Assembly (NCBI RefSeq): GCF_018294505.1
Contig: NC_057813.1
Span: forward strand, 111,871,307-111,935,306
Length of the DNA: 64,000 nt
Direction: 5' to 3'
Source of the DNA: Triticum aestivum
Taxonomy: Eukaryota; Streptophyta; Magnoliopsida; Poales; Poaceae
Shown here in pieces: positions 45,449 to 57,668 of this stretch (its first letter is position 1; each line of letters begins with the position of its first letter). The notes beneath the pieces are model-generated. The model had not been told where the DNA came from, made no database searches, and saw only the letters and a list, made by a program, of their open reading frames with translations. A program made the position numbers and the translations under genes.

Positions 45449-46930
45449 TCTTCTCGTGGCTTCTTTCCTATTTCAACTCCTGCAATGTGCACCGTGCCTC
45501 ATGGAGGTGTTTAAACTTGCGTTTGGTATTGCAAAGACAATTATGGTTTGTAATATTTGCTTCTGGATTTGCTTTGAAATCTTGCGGTTTCCTTCCTATT
45601 TGCTTTATGTTCTATGTCGGCAGAGCCCGGCCCCGCACATACCTCAACCGCCGTTAGCCCCGACCGGATCACCAGGACGGTACCCAGGAGTGAGGGGCTA
45701 TGTGAAAAGTTAGGCTCCTGAGTCGCGATGCTCAGGAGTCCCCCTTGACGCGCAAACAACAAATAGGGAGGGAATGTAGGAGTCGATCTGGCGTTCTACG
45801 CCGGCAAGGCCCGGCCCCGTGCATACCTCAACCGCCATTAGCCTTGCGGAACTAAGGAGTGAGGGGCTACGTGACCAGTTAGGCTCCTGAGTCGCGATGC
45901 TCAGGAGTCCCCCTTGACGTTCAAACAGTCTTTGTACCTTGGCTCCGCTCGGGGAGGGGCGCGCGACGACCAGGTCCGAGGGACCTGGCTGGGTGGCGTG
46001 CGCTCGGGCGTGACCTGGGTGCAGCCCCCGTGTCCAGCCCCCTCGCGTGACGCTCCCGAGGGGAGGTGTTGCGATGAGGCCAGACACTGAGCTCTGGGCT
46101 CCCTGAGGTTGATACGGCCGTGGGCCGCCCTCAGTTGTTTATCACCAGCGCGGAGCATAGCTTCCGTATGTGTACGGGCATAGCCGCTCCTCGGCAGTGT
46201 CGTCAGCCAGCACGGAGCATGGTGCTTCCACTGGTGCGTGGGAGGGGGGCCTCCGGGAGGAGCCCTCGGAGCGTGTACAGCCCCGCCCTGACATGTGGCT
46301 TGCACGACAGGGCTAGACGAGGTGTATCTGGCCACTCGTGAGCCAGCCCGGGACTCACGAGGACCTACCTCAAGGCGGGTTGCGCCTGGTCTTGAGCCTT
46401 GGACGGCTGTGTGTTCCTGCAAGATGGTTAGATACAAATGCTCTACGTCCTCAGGTCCCGGCCCTTGAGCGAGCTCAGCCGCCGCTGGTATGCAAGGTCG
46501 CGATGCCGTGGATAAGGCCAGGGGGTGAGGGCTGGAGAGCCAGTAAGAGCTCCTAAGTCGTGATGCTCAGGAGACCCCCTTTTAACGCGCAAGCGATTTG
46601 TATGTAGGAGAAGAGGCCCATGGTAGGTGGCAGATGATAATCATAGGCAGGTTAAGCATGAAAGGCAAATCAGCTTAGATAAACATAGAATGGATACATG
46701 CCACCGGGCCAGGCCCGGGCGGCTTGGGGATGATGCATCCCGAGGGGTTCCCCCAGCAAAGTAAACTGAAGACGTAAGAAAAAGATACATGCCGCAGGGA
46801 CAGACCCATGTGGCCTGGGAATGACGCAGCCCCGAGGGCATTCCTAGCTGAAATGAACTCAGAAGATGTCACCTGGTGCCATTGTAGAACGGGTGTTGGA
46901 GTAGCTGAAGATGCACGACGAAGAGGCCGA
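45449..46930 (-). repeat. O1 region between convergent gene and pol remnant, with repeats
   Basis: No gene is supported. The region holds three copies of a module of about 130 bp (45620-45752, 45802-45925, 46455-46585). Each contains the inverted repeat CTCCTGAG-8nt-CTCAGGAG (45715-45738, 45884-45907, and 46550-46573 with one mismatch). It also holds a 91-bp tandem duplication starting at 46693 and 46784. It occupies the place where RNase H and integrase should be and is likely an expanded 3' untranslated region after a pol deletion. Confidence 0.65.
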
Positions 46931-46933
46931 TCC

Positions 46934-47460
46934 TCATGAGCCACCGGAGCCCTGAGCCTCGGGAGGCTCTAGGGGTCCGGGTGATTCCTCGAGGACCATC
47001 TCCGTCTCCGCCAGGGTCGCGTGATGCCTGGCCTCCTGAGCCGCTAGAATGCTCCGCAGATGGCGCTGGTGGGTAGCAGCCATGTTCGGCAGGCTGAAAG
47101 GCATGCGAACGTAGCTGTGCGGCGGACCCTCGCAGCATCCCACGCGCGAAGGCCAGAGGTGCTCCTGAGATGTGGATCGGTTGAGCCCTGGGATGTCGAT
47201 GCAGACGCGCAGCCCACCACATTCGCCTGGATGGGGGGCCACGCCGGGCAAGCAGCGATCGCCGCGCATGCCTCTTGCTTCCTGAAGCTCCTGAGTGACC
47301 TTGGTGATGAACTTCTAAACATTGGGCTCTCCACGCTCTGAGACCTCCTGAGGGAAACGTGCTGCGAAGCACGCCTCCAAGTGGTGCCCGAGCACCTCCC
47401 TCGTGATTTTGGCAAAGTCAGAGGCCCTCCAGAAGAGAGCCCCCGAGCCCTGCCCGAGGA
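46934..47460 (-). pseudogene. O1 reverse transcriptase remnant with internal deletion
   Basis: On the minus strand the piece 47269-46934 gives LRVCIDIPGLNRSTSQEHL, matching the Gypsy RT motif around R-x-C-x-D-Y-x-x-L-N. It then jumps directly to SYVRMPFSLPNMAATHQR, matching Y-x-x-M-P-F-G-L-x-N-A-x-A-T-x-Q-R. The block between, with the first catalytic aspartate of the palm, is deleted. Upstream (47460-47270, another frame) KFITKVTQELQEA fits the region before the palm. The YVDD-box, RNase H and integrase are absent. This shows the O1 lineage once had a full pol. Confidence 0.75.
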
Positions 47461-47559
47461 GGGCGCCAAGCGCGCCTTCCTATGCGCGGGAAGGAGGCGT
47501 CCCTTGCACGTGCGCTGATCCTGAAGTAGCACCTCCTGAGATACCAACCTCCCGAGGCC

Positions 47560-48177
47560 TGGTCCTGAGCGGTGTCTTCTTCTTCTTGGGGCTACCTCAG
47601 GAGGATCCTCACCCCTGTTGTCCGGGTCCTCAATTGACGTAGCTTGGAAGGTGGGCTCGAGGGAGCACACTGCATCTCTTTCTTCGCAGGGGACCGTGAT
47701 GATCTCGCCGCTTCCTGGCATCTTGAGGACATTGTAGCCATGGTGAGTCACCGCCATGAACTTGGCCAGGGCTGGATACCCGAGGATGGCATTGTACGAC
47801 AGGCGGATGTGAGCGACGTCGAAGTCGATGAGCTCGGTGCGGTAGTTGTCACACTGGCCTAAGGTGACAGGGAGGCGGACCTTCCTTATCGGAGTGGTGG
47901 AACCGTCGGTGACTCCTGAGAAAGGCTTGGTTGGCTGGAGCTGATCGTATGGCACTTGAAGATTGTCAAACATCTCGACGGACAGAACTTTGAGCCCTGC
48001 GTCGCCATCGATGAGGGTCCTGGTGATTTGCACGTTGCTGATGACTAGGGAGCAAAGCATTGGGAGGACGCCAGCAGTAGCTGCACACTTGAGTTGGTCT
48101 GCTGAACTGAAAGTGATGACGCACTTTGACCACCTGAGAGGGCGCGTGGCCTCAAGCTTGGGGAGGACTGCATTCAC
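47560..48177 (-). pseudogene. O1 aspartic protease
   Basis: The minus-strand reading from 48177 contains TRTLIDGDAGLKVLSVEMF (around 47960-48020), the Gypsy retropepsin region in which the usual D-G-G is D-G-D. DFDVAHIRLSYNAILGYPAL and HHGYNVLKMPG follow, typical of the C-terminal half. It is open for about 200 codons and continues into a frame without family resemblance. It would process gag-pol. The altered active-site glycine suggests loss of activity. Confidence 0.8.
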
Positions 48178-48465
48178 CTCGCGAGCAAACTGCCTGAAGA
48201 TGCCCTGAGAAGCTGGGGCCTGGGCACCGCCTAGGATGCAAGCGATGGCACGTGGTTCCTGGAAGCCCCCAGCCCCCTCGTCATGATGATGGTCGTCATT
48301 CCTTCTTAGCAGCGGCAGAGGAGGAAGGCTTGCGTTGCCCTGCGGGCAGTCTTCGCGAGGAAGATCCCTCCAGGCGCCCTCGCGAGGCTGGTCCTGCCAG
48401 CGATCCTCATGAGGTTAGTCGCGCCACTCCTAGCGAGGGCCTCGGTCGTCCCATCGTCCTCCGCC

Positions 48466-49759
48466 TCATCCTCCTCCTTGGCCGTAGCCCCGGTCATTGC
48501 GCTCGGGGTGTCGACCAAAGCGTCCTTCTCGAACGGCCCTGAGCTCCTGCCATTCATTAGTGTTGTGGGTGTGGAGGTTGTGGTAGGCGCAGAATGGTCG
48601 GCTGCCTTTAGACGACTCCGGTTGGTCCCTACCGCGCTTCATGTCCGGCTCTGCTGCAAGCACGGCTGCTCCTTTGCGCTTCACATCCTTGGCCTTGGCC
48701 TTCTTCTCTTCTGGGTCAGCAGCTGGGAGCTCGAGGAGGGAGAGGCGTCCTTCCTCAGCCCTTGCGCACTTGGTTGCCAGGTTGAACAGCTCCAGGGATG
48801 TGCAGAGATCCTCGTGGATGGCGAGCTCCTCCTTCATCTTGACGTCGCGGACGCCATCAGAAAACCCTGAGATGATGGCCTCGTGCGTCACCCTGGGGAT
48901 CTTGAGCGAGCGTTGTTAAAGCGCTGGATGTATTTTTGCAGGGTCTCCCAAGGTTGTTGCTTCATGCGGCGCAGGTCACCCATGGCAGGGGGGCGGTCGC
49001 GAGTGCCCTGGAAGTTGGTGATGAAACGTATGCGCATCTCGTCCCAGGAAGAGATCGTGCCGGGAGGCAGGTTAAGGAGCCAGGTGCGGGCACCGTCCTT
49101 GAGCGCCATGGGAAACTAGTTTGCCATGACCTTCTCGTCTCCGTTGGCTGCCTCGATGCCCAACTCATAGAGCTGCAGGAACTCCGCGGGGTCGGTGGTG
49201 CCGTCGTAGCGAGGAGGCAGGTCCGGCTTGAACTTGCCGGGCCATGAGACGCTGCACAGCTCGGCGGTGAAGGCGCGGCAACCTGCCTTGGTCACTGGAG
49301 CCTGGTGCGGAGCTTGCTCTTAGTGGTCCCCGCGCGCTGCCACCGGGGCAGTGCGGGGTCTTGACTCACTAGTGCACGAACGCGGTCTTGCCGTGCTGGT
49401 GCAGGAAGAACAGGAACGCCTTCTTGGGGGAGGAATTTCTTGGCAGCTTCTTTCTTGTCGCGCAAGCGCTGGACGCGGTGGATCACGTCCAGGAGCCGCG
49501 CGCCTTGGAGCCAGGGTGCTGTCTTGGGGGAGAGGTGGCGGAGGCGCTCCCTGAGCTGCGTCGCCCATGCATGATGGAGGGCGAGGCAGCGAGAGGGATG
49601 GCGTGGGAGAGCCCCCAGCAGCGCTGACAAGCTCGGTGATGCGGGCGAGCCACTCCTCGTAGAGGTCATCAACGGGGCGATAGTGCAGGAGCTCACGTGC
49701 CAGGAGCAACGCGGCCTGCGCGTCCATGGGAGTGCGACGAGCGTGAGACGACGAACCCG
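48466..49759 (-). pseudogene. gag: O1 gag, main part
   Basis: Reading leftward, MDAQAALLLARELLHYRPVD followed by YEEWLARITELVSAAGG begins a conserved plant Gypsy gag N-terminus. A disrupted stretch follows. Next is the gag core: PPRYDGTTDPAEFLQLYELG, then LKDGARTWLLNLPPGTISSW, then MRIRFITNFQGTRDRPP (49230-48950). A frameshift near 48890 leads to ISGFSDGVRDVKMKEELAI and a CCHC-like CAYHNLHTHNTNEW (last Cys replaced by Trp). D is inserted in the N-terminal part, and the first codons lie at 57402-57596. Many stops make it inactive. Confidence 0.85.
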
Positions 49760-49764
49760 CTGGG

Positions 49765-51311
49765 TGATACGTCTCCGTCGTATCTATAATTTTTGATTGT
49801 TTCATGCCAATATTATTGAACTTTCATATACTTTTGGCAACTTTTTATACTACTTTTGGGACTAACATATTGATCCAGTGCCCAGTGCCAGTTCCTGTTT
49901 GTTGCATGTTTTATGTTTCGCAGAAACCCAATATCAAACGGAGTCCAAACGGGATAAAAACGGACGGAGAATTATTTTGGAATATTTGTGATTTTTGGGA
50001 GGAAGAATCAATGCGAGACAGTGCCCGAGTGGGCCACGAGGCAGGGGGCGCGCCCCAGGGAGGCAGGCACGCCCTGGACCCTCGTGGGCACCCCGTAAGG
50101 CGGTTGACACTCTTCTTTGGCTGCAAGAAATCTAATTTTTGGAAAAATATTTGGGCGAAGGTTTCAATCCAATCAGAGTTATGGATCTATGGATATAAAA
50201 GAAACAGTGCCAGGGTAGAATTCGAGAGCGCAGAAATAGAGGGAGACAGAGAGACAGATCCAATCTCAGAGGGGCTCTCACCCCTCCCATGCCATGGGAG
50301 CCAAGGACCAGAGGGGAAACCCTTCTCCCATCTAGTGAGAAGGTCAAGGAAGAAGAAGAAGAAGGTGGGCTCTCTCCCCCTTGCTTCCGGTGGCGCCGGA
50401 ACACCGCCGGGGGCCATCATCATCACCGCGATCTACACCAACACCTCCATCATCTTCATCAACATCTCCATCACCTTCCCCCATCTATATTCAACGGTCC
50501 ACTCTCCCGCAACCCGATGTACCCTCTACCTTAACATGGTGCTTTATGCTTCATATTATTATCCAATGATGTGTTGCCATCCTATGATGTGTGAGTAGAT
50601 TTTTGTTGTCCTATCGGTGATTGATGAATTGCTATGATTGGTTTGAGTTGCATGTTTTATTATTGGTGCTGTCCTATAGTGCTCTCCGTGTCGCGCAAGC
50701 ATTAGGGATCCCTGCTATAGGGTTTGCAATATGTTCATGATTTGCTTATGGTGGGTGGTGTGAGTGACAGAAGCACAGACCCGAGTAAGTAGGTTATTTG
50801 CGTATGGGATAAAGGGGACTTGATGCTTTAATGCTATGGTTGGGTTTACCTTAATGGTCTTTAGTAGTTGCGGATGCTTGCTAGAGTTACAATCATAAGT
50901 GCATATGATCCAAGAAGAGAAAGTATGTTAGCTTATGCCTCTCCCTCAAATAGAATTGTAATAGTGATTACCGGTCTAGTAACATAGTCAATTGCTTAGG
51001 GACGATTTCACAACTCCTACCACCACTTTTCCACACTCGCTATATTTAGTTTATTGCTTCTTTATCTAAACAGCCCCTAGTTTATATTTACGTGCTCTTT
51101 ATTATCTTGCAAACCTATCCAACAAGACCTACAAAGTCCTTCTAGTTTCATACTTGTTCTAGGTAAAGAGAACGTCAAGCGTGCGTAGAGTTGTATCGGT
51201 GGTCGGTAGAACTTGAGGGAATATTTGTTCTACCTTTAGCTCCTCGTTGGGTTCGACACTCTTACTTATTGAAAGAGGCTACAATTTATCCCCTATACTT
51301 GTGGGTTATCA
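49765..51311 (+). repeat. D 5' LTR, 1547 bp
   Basis: TGATACGTCTCCGTCGTATC to ...TTGTGGGTTATCA. A TATA box, TATAAAA, is at 50194-50200. The ORF of about 264 codons in it (49804-50598) recurs in altered form in the other LTR and has no family resemblance, so I do not call it. Confidence 0.95.
50194..50200 (+). promoter_or_regulatory. TATA box in D 5' LTR
   Basis: TATAAAA in the context GGATATAAAAGAAA; also at 56280-56286 in the 3' LTR. Probable promoter of the D RNA. Confidence 0.6.
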
Positions 51312-51322
51312 AGACCTTTTTC

Positions 51323-51340
51323 TGGCGCCGTTGCCGGGGA
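51323..51340 (+). other. D primer-binding site
   Basis: TGGCGCCGTTGCCGGGGA, 11 bp after the LTR end, identical in spacing to O0. It is the site commonly assigned to Asp-tRNA. Confidence 0.9.
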
Positions 51341-51435
51341 GTCATAGCGTGGGGTGAATATTCTCGTGTGTGCTTGTTTGCTTTATCACTAAGTAATTTT
51401 TATTTGCTGTTTTTAGTTGTTCTCTATCTTTAGTT

Positions 51436-52714
51436 ATGGATATGGAACACGAAATACCAAAAAAATTAGGTGTACTTGCTACTCATGGAGATGGGGAACC
51501 TCCTAAAACCCTCGATGCTCGTTATGTCAAAGAAATTATGTACTACTTTGATAATCCTGAGAAAACCCCATTCAATTATGTTATGGGAGACACGTTGGAC
51601 CAATGTGAATACTTTAGGGATTATAGCTTGACACAAAAAGGGACACTATTATGGGATCAAATTCATATGTTACATTGGTATGCTCGTCAACTATGCTTGA
51701 GATATGATTATACTTGTTGCTCTAGGATGAAGGCTCCACACCTTGACTTTTCATGCAAATTTAATGATAATAAAACCTTGGCTTCTTATACTAATGGTAT
51801 ATATGACTACTATGATGTGGAACAAATAGAAGAATTTGTTGCTTTTATGGGTGCTTATGAAATTGAATCTTTGTTTAAAACATGTGAAAATTTTGATGAT
51901 TCAGTTTATAGACCTGAAAATTTTGCTAGTTTTAGATATTGCTATGATATTTATGAATATAATGCCAATATTGATGCATTTATTGAGGAAGTCTCGCTGT
52001 CCAAGAAGAGACTAATATTTTGCAGGAGTCTATGGAAGAAGGAATTGATGAAACTGTGAGCTCATTGGATGAAAAAGATGATGAGGAGAGCGAAGAACAA
52101 AAGGAGGAAGAGCGGATTAGCTACCCGTGCTCACCTTCTAATGAGAGTAGCTCTTCAACTTGTACATTGTTTAATTTCCCTTCGTGCTTACCGAAGGATG
52201 ATTGCTATGATAATTGCTATGATCCTGTTGATTCTCTTGAAATATCCCTTTTTGATGATGCTTGTTATGCTTGTGGCCAAGATGCCAATATGAATTATGC
52301 TTATGGAGATGAACTTGCTATAGTTCCTTATGTTAAACATGAAATTGTTGCTATTGCACCAACGCATGATAGTCCTATTATCTTTTTGAATTCTCCAAAC
52401 TACACTATATCAGAGAAGTTTGTGCTTATTAAGATTATATTGATGGGTTGCGTTTTACTACTACACATGATGATTTTGATAGATATAATATGCATGTGCT
52501 TGCTGCTCCTACTTGCAATTATTATGAGAGAGGAACTATATCTCCACCTCTCTATGTTTCCAATATGATGAAATTGCAAGAAACTGCTTATACTATGCAT
52601 TGGCCTTTACTTGGTGTGCATGAATTATTCTTTTATGACATGCCGATGCATAGGAAGAGAGTTAGACTTTGTTGTTGCATGATATATGTTACTTTGTGCT
52701 CACTAATAAATTAG
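51436..52714 (+). pseudogene. D unknown ORF (Tyr/Cys/Asp-rich), two frameshifts
   Basis: The ATG at 51436 (MDMEHEIPKKLGVLATHGDG), 95 bp after the primer-binding site, is open to 52059. The reading moves to a second frame (52020-52430; acidic, EEQKEEE, then Ser-rich, then DDCYDNCYDPVDS) and a third (52448-52714; RFTTTHDDFDRYNMHVLAAP, then MHWPLLGVHELFFYDMPMHR). The full product would be about 420 residues. It is rich in Tyr, Cys, Asp and Phe and has no domain I recognise; it is not gag, protease or pol. It stands where O0 has gag. I remember similar ORFs in other copies of this element type but know no function. Confidence 0.65.
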
Positions 52715-55700
52715 AAATCATTGCTAATTAAAATTGGCTTTGATATATACCTTGGGATCCTGGTGGATTCATTACTTGAGCACTTTATGCCTAGCTTAAT
52801 GGCTTTAAAGAAAGCGCTGTCATGGAGACAACCCGGAAGTTTTAGAGAGTCATTTATTTCTTTTGAGTGCTTTTATATAGTCTAAAACAAAAAAATAAAA
52901 AAAAAGAGGGGAACCCAGAAGTTTTCAAAAAGGAAACTGAAAGTGAGAGAGACAAGCATTGTTGAAGTGGGAGAGCTCCTTGAACTTTGTTCGTGCTCAC
53001 GGAAACTTTGTGAATCTTGATTACAAAAACTTCTCATCAAAAATAATTATCCCCTTGTACAATTCCATTGTATTATAAAAATAATGTGCCAAGGTTTGCC
53101 TTTAGGATGTTTACAATGCTTGTTGGTTTGTACGGTGCAGGACAAAAACTTTGGCTGTAGTGCGTGATTTTACATTTTTTACTGGAACGTCAAACAATTC
53201 TGATTCTTTTTGCAATGTCTTTCTGTAAAAAACAATTATTTTTCCTAATTGTGGTAGAATTTTTAGGGTACCAGAAGTATGGTTAATGTTCAGATTGCTA
53301 AAGAATGTTCTGTTTTTAACAGATTCTATTTTTGATGCGTAGTTTGCTTGTTTTGATGAATCTATCAATTTATATCAGTGGATTAAGCCATGGAAAATTT
53401 ATATTACAGTATACACAATGCAGAAACAAAATATGAATTGGTTTGCAACATTACTTAAAGTAGTGATTTGCTTTATTATACTAATGGATCTTACCGAGTT
53501 TTCTGTTGAAGTTTTCTGTGGATGAAGTGTTTGATCGAGGAGGTCTCGATATGAGGAAAAGGAAGAGAGGCAAGAGCTCAAGCTTGGGGATGCCCAAGGC
53601 ACCCCAAGTAAATATTCAAGGATACTCAAGCATTTAAGCTTGGGGATGGCCCGGAAGGCATCCTCTCTTTCTTCAACAAGTATCGGTATGTTTTCGGATT
53701 CGTTTCGTTCATGCGATATGTGCAAGTCTTGGAGCGTCTTTTGCATTTAGTTTTCACTTTTCCTTTATGCACCATGCTGGTATGAGATAGTCCTTGGTTG
53801 ATTTATAGAATGCTCATTGCACTTCACTTAAATCATTTGAGTATGGCTTTATAGAATGCTTCATGTGCTTCACTTATATCATTTGAAGTTTGGATTGCCT
53901 GTTTCTCTTCACCTAGAAAACCACCATTTGTAGAATGCTATTTTGCTTCACTTATATTTGTTAGAGCGTGGGCATATCTTTTTTAGAAAGAATTAAACTC
54001 TCTTGCTTCACTTATATTTGTTTAGAGAGATGACAGGAATTGGTCATTCACATGGTTAGTCATAAAATACTACATAAACTTGTAGATCACTGAATATGAT
54101 GTGTTTGATTCCTTGCAATAGTTTTGCGATATAAAGATGGTGATATTAGAGTCATGCTAGTGGGTAGTTGTGGATTGTAGAAATACTTGTGTTGAAGTTT
54201 GTGATTCCCGTAGCATGCACGTATGGTGAACCGTTGTGTAACGAAGTTGGAGCATGAGGTATTTATTGATTGTCTTCCTTATGAGCGGCGGTCGGGGATG
54301 AGTGATGGTCTTTTCCTACCAATCTACCCCCTAGGAGCATGCGCGTAGTACTTTGTTTCAATGACTAATAGATTTTTGCAATAAGTATGTGAGTTCTTTA
54401 TGACTAATGTTGAGTCCATGGATTATACGCACTCTCACCCTTCCATCATTGCTAGCCTCTTCGGTACCGTGCATTGCCCTTTCTCATCTCGAGAGTTGGT
54501 GCAAACTTCGTCGGTGCATCCAAACCCCGTGATATGATACGCTCTATCACACATAAGCCTCCTTATATCTTCCTCAAAACAGCCACCATACCTACCTATC
54601 ATGGCATTTCCATAGCCATTCCGAGATATATTGCCATGCAACTTCCATCATCATCATACATGACTTGAGCATTCACTGTCATATTGCTTTTGCATGATCG
54701 TAAGATAGCTAGCATGATGTTTTCAAGGCTTGTCCATTATTTTGATGTCTTTGCTATGCTAGATCATTGCACATCCCGGCACACCACCAGAGGCATTCAT
54801 ATAGAGTCATATCTTTGTTCTAGATATCGAGTTGTAATATTGAGTTGTAAGAAAATAAAAGTGTGATGATCATCATTATTAGAGCATTGCTCTAGTGAGG
54901 AAAGGATGATGGAGACTATGATTCCCCCATAAGTCGGGATGAGACTCCGGACTTTATAAAAAATAAAAGAGGCCAAAGAAGCCCAAATAAAAAAAAGAGG
55001 CCAAAGAAGCCCACCAAAAAAAATTAAAGAAAATAAAAAAAGAGAAAAGGAGAGAAAAAGAGAGAAGGGGCAATGTTACTATCCTTTTACCACACTTGTG
55101 CTTCAAAGTAGCACCATGTTCTTCATATAGAGAGTCTCTTGAGTAATCACTTTCATATACTAGTGGGAATTTCATTATAGAACTTGGCTTGTATATTCCG
55201 ATGATGGGCTTCCTCAAATGCCCGAGGTCTTCATGAGCAAGCAAGTTGGATGCACACCCACTTAGTTTCAGTTTGAGCTTTCATACACTTATAGCTCTAG
55301 TGCATCTGTTGCATGGTAATCCCTACTCCTCACATTGACATCAATTGATGGGCATCTCCATAGCCCGTTGATTAGCCACGTCGATGTGAGACTTTCTCCC
55401 TTTTTGTCTTCTCCACACAACCTCCACCATCATACTCTATTCCACCTATAGTGCTATATCCATGGCTCACGCTCATGTATTGCATGAAAGTTGAAAAGGT
55501 TTGAGAACGTCAAAAGTATGAAACAATTGCTTGGCTTGTCATCGGGGTTGTGCATGATTTGAATAATTTGTGTGATAAAGATGGAGCATAGCCAGACTAT
55601 ATGATTTTGTAGGGATAACTTTCTTTGGCCATGTTGTTTTGAAAAGACATGATTGCTTTGTTAGTATGCTTGAAGTATTATTGTTCTTATGTCAAATGAT

Positions 55701-55849
55701 ATACTATTGCTTTGAATCACTCGTGTCTCAATATTCATGCCATGATTAGACATATGATCAAGATTATGCTAGGTAGCATTCCACATCAAAAATTATCTTT
55801 TTTATCATTTACCTACTCGAGGACGAGCAGGAATTAAACTTGGGGATGC
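52715..55849 (+). other. D 3' non-coding region
   Basis: No gene in 3.1 kb. It contains two PPT-like motifs, AAGCTTGGGGATG (53580-53592 and 53636-53648), an A-rich purine zone (54955-55075), and blocks homologous to O0 60926-63740. It ends in AAACTTGGGGATGC (55836-55849), the polypurine tract. Confidence 0.75.
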
Positions 55850-57396
55850 TGATACGTCTCCGTCGTATTTATAATTTTTGATTGTTTCATGCCAATATTA
55901 TTCAACTTTCATATACTTTTGGCAATTTTTTATATTATTTTTGGGACTAACATACCGATCCAGTGCCCAATGCCAGTTCCTGTTTGTTGCATGTTCTATG
56001 TTTCGCAGAAACCCAATATCATACGGAGTCCAAACGGGATAAAAATGGACGGAGAAATATTTTGGAATATTTATGATCTTTGGGAGGAAGAATCAATGCG
56101 ATACGGTGCCCGAGGGGGCCACGACGTAGGGGGGGCACCCCCCAGGGGGCAGGCGCGCCCTGGACCCTCGTGGGCACCCCATAAGGCGGTTGACACTCTT
56201 CTTTGGCCACAAGAAAGCTAATTTTTGGAAAAATATTTGGGCGAAGGTTTCAATCCAATTGGAGTTACGGATCTCCGGATATAAAAGAAATGGTGCCAGG
56301 GCAGAATTCGAGAGCGCAGAAACAGAGGGAGACAGAGAGACAGATCCAATCTCGGAGGGGCTCTCGCCCCTCCCATGCCATGGGAGCCAAGGACCAGAGG
56401 GGAAACCCTTCTCCCATCTAGGGAGAAGGTCAAGGAAGAAGAAGAAGAAGGGGGGCTCTCTCCCCCTTGCTTCCGGTGGCGCCGGAACACCTCCGAGGGC
56501 CATCATCATCACCGCAATCTACACCAACACCTCCATCATCTTCATCAACATCTCCATCACCTTCCCCCATCTATATTCAGCGGTCCACTCTCCCGCAACC
56601 CGTTGTACCCTCTACTTGAACATGGTGCTTTATGCTTCATATTATTATCCAATGATGTGTTGCCATCCTATGATGTCTGAGTAGATTTTCGTTGTCCTAT
56701 CGGTGATTGATGAATTTCTATGATTGGTTTGAGTTGCATGATATATTATTGGTGTTGTCCTATAGTGCTCTCCATGTACCGCAAGCGTGAGGGATCCCCG
56801 TTGTAGGGTTTGCAACATGTTCATGATTTGCTTATGGTGGGTGACGTGAGTGGCAGAAGCACAGACCCGAGTAAGTAGGTTGTTTGTGTATGGGATAAAG
56901 GGGATTTGATGCTTTAATGCTATGGTTGGGTTTACCTTAATGATCTTTAGTAGTTGCGGATGCTTGCTAGAGTTCCAATCGTAAGTGCATATGATCCAAG
57001 AAGAGAAAGTATGTTAGCTTATGCCTCTCCCTCAAATAGAATTGCAATAGTGATTACTGGTCTAGTAACGTAGTCAATTGCTTAGGGACAATTTCACAAC
57101 TCCTACCACCACTTTTCCACACTCTCTATATTTAGTTTATTGCTTCTTTATATAAACAGCCCCTAGTTTATATTTACGTGCTCTTTATTATCTTGCAAAC
57201 CTATCCAACAACACCTACAAAGTCCTTCTAGTTTCATACTTGTTCTAGGTAAAGCGAACATCAAGCATGCATAAAGTTGTATCGGTGGTCGATAGAACTT
57301 GAGGGAGTATTTGTTCTACCTTTAGCTCCTCGTTGGGTTCGACACTCTTACTTATCGGAAGAGGCTACAATTGATCCCTATACTTGTGGGTTATCA
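55850..57396 (+). repeat. D 3' LTR, 1547 bp
   Basis: TGATACGTCTCCGTCGTATT to ...TTGTGGGTTATCA, the same length as the 5' LTR, with scattered substitutions. The TSD CTGGG follows. Confidence 0.95.
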
Positions 57397-57401
57397 CTGG
57401 G

Positions 57402-57596
57402 GTCAGCGACGGGGTGGCGGTGCGGCCTTCCTACCGCACTGAAGGATGCAGCGAAGACGCCTGCTGCTCGTTCCCCGCCGAGCCAGTGGCGGCAGGCGAC
57501 GGAGAACGACGAGGAGGCCCCCGACGGAGATGTCTGGGCGACACGGGCGGCGAGAGCAGCTCGGCGCTCGGCGCGAGCTCGGCGAGCGTCTGCCAT
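57402..57596 (-). pseudogene. O1 gag N-terminus, separated by D
   Basis: The ATG at 57596 (minus) begins MADARRARAERRAALAARV, about 50 bp after the primer-binding site. The frame runs to the D insertion at 57401 and resumes at 49764 with the duplicated CTGGG. Whether this ATG or the one of MDAQAAL (about 49726) was the true start is unclear; the upstream peptide is arginine/alanine-rich. Confidence 0.5.
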
Positions 57597-57648
57597 GGAT
57601 GCGATGAAGTGACGGGATGCAGATCACCGAAAAGAAGATTCCAGCGCA

Positions 57649-57666
57649 CCCCTACCTGGCGCGCCA
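57649..57666 (-). other. O1 primer-binding site
   Basis: The minus strand reads TGGCGCGCCAGGTAGGGG two bases inside the 5' LTR. It starts with TGG, as needed to pair with a tRNA CCA end. It differs from the sites of the other elements here. I do not assign the tRNA. Confidence 0.7.
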
Positions 57667-57668
57667 AA

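Larger units (their letters stand above)
49765..57396 (+). mobile_element. Element D: Sabrina/WHAM-type Gypsy relative with unknown ORF
   Basis: 7632 bp with two LTRs of exactly 1547 bp and a perfect TSD, CTGGG (49760-49764 and 57397-57401). It has the Asp-type primer-binding site, an unknown ORF and 3.1 kb of non-coding DNA, then the polypurine tract. No gag, protease or pol. LTR ends, primer-binding site and the 3' region are related to O0. It is inserted in the gag of O1. Confidence 0.95.

Noticed and set aside
49804..50598. 264-codon ORF in the D 5' LTR
   Set aside because: The counterpart in the 3' LTR is broken into shorter pieces; it overlaps the LTR promoter and shows no family resemblance.
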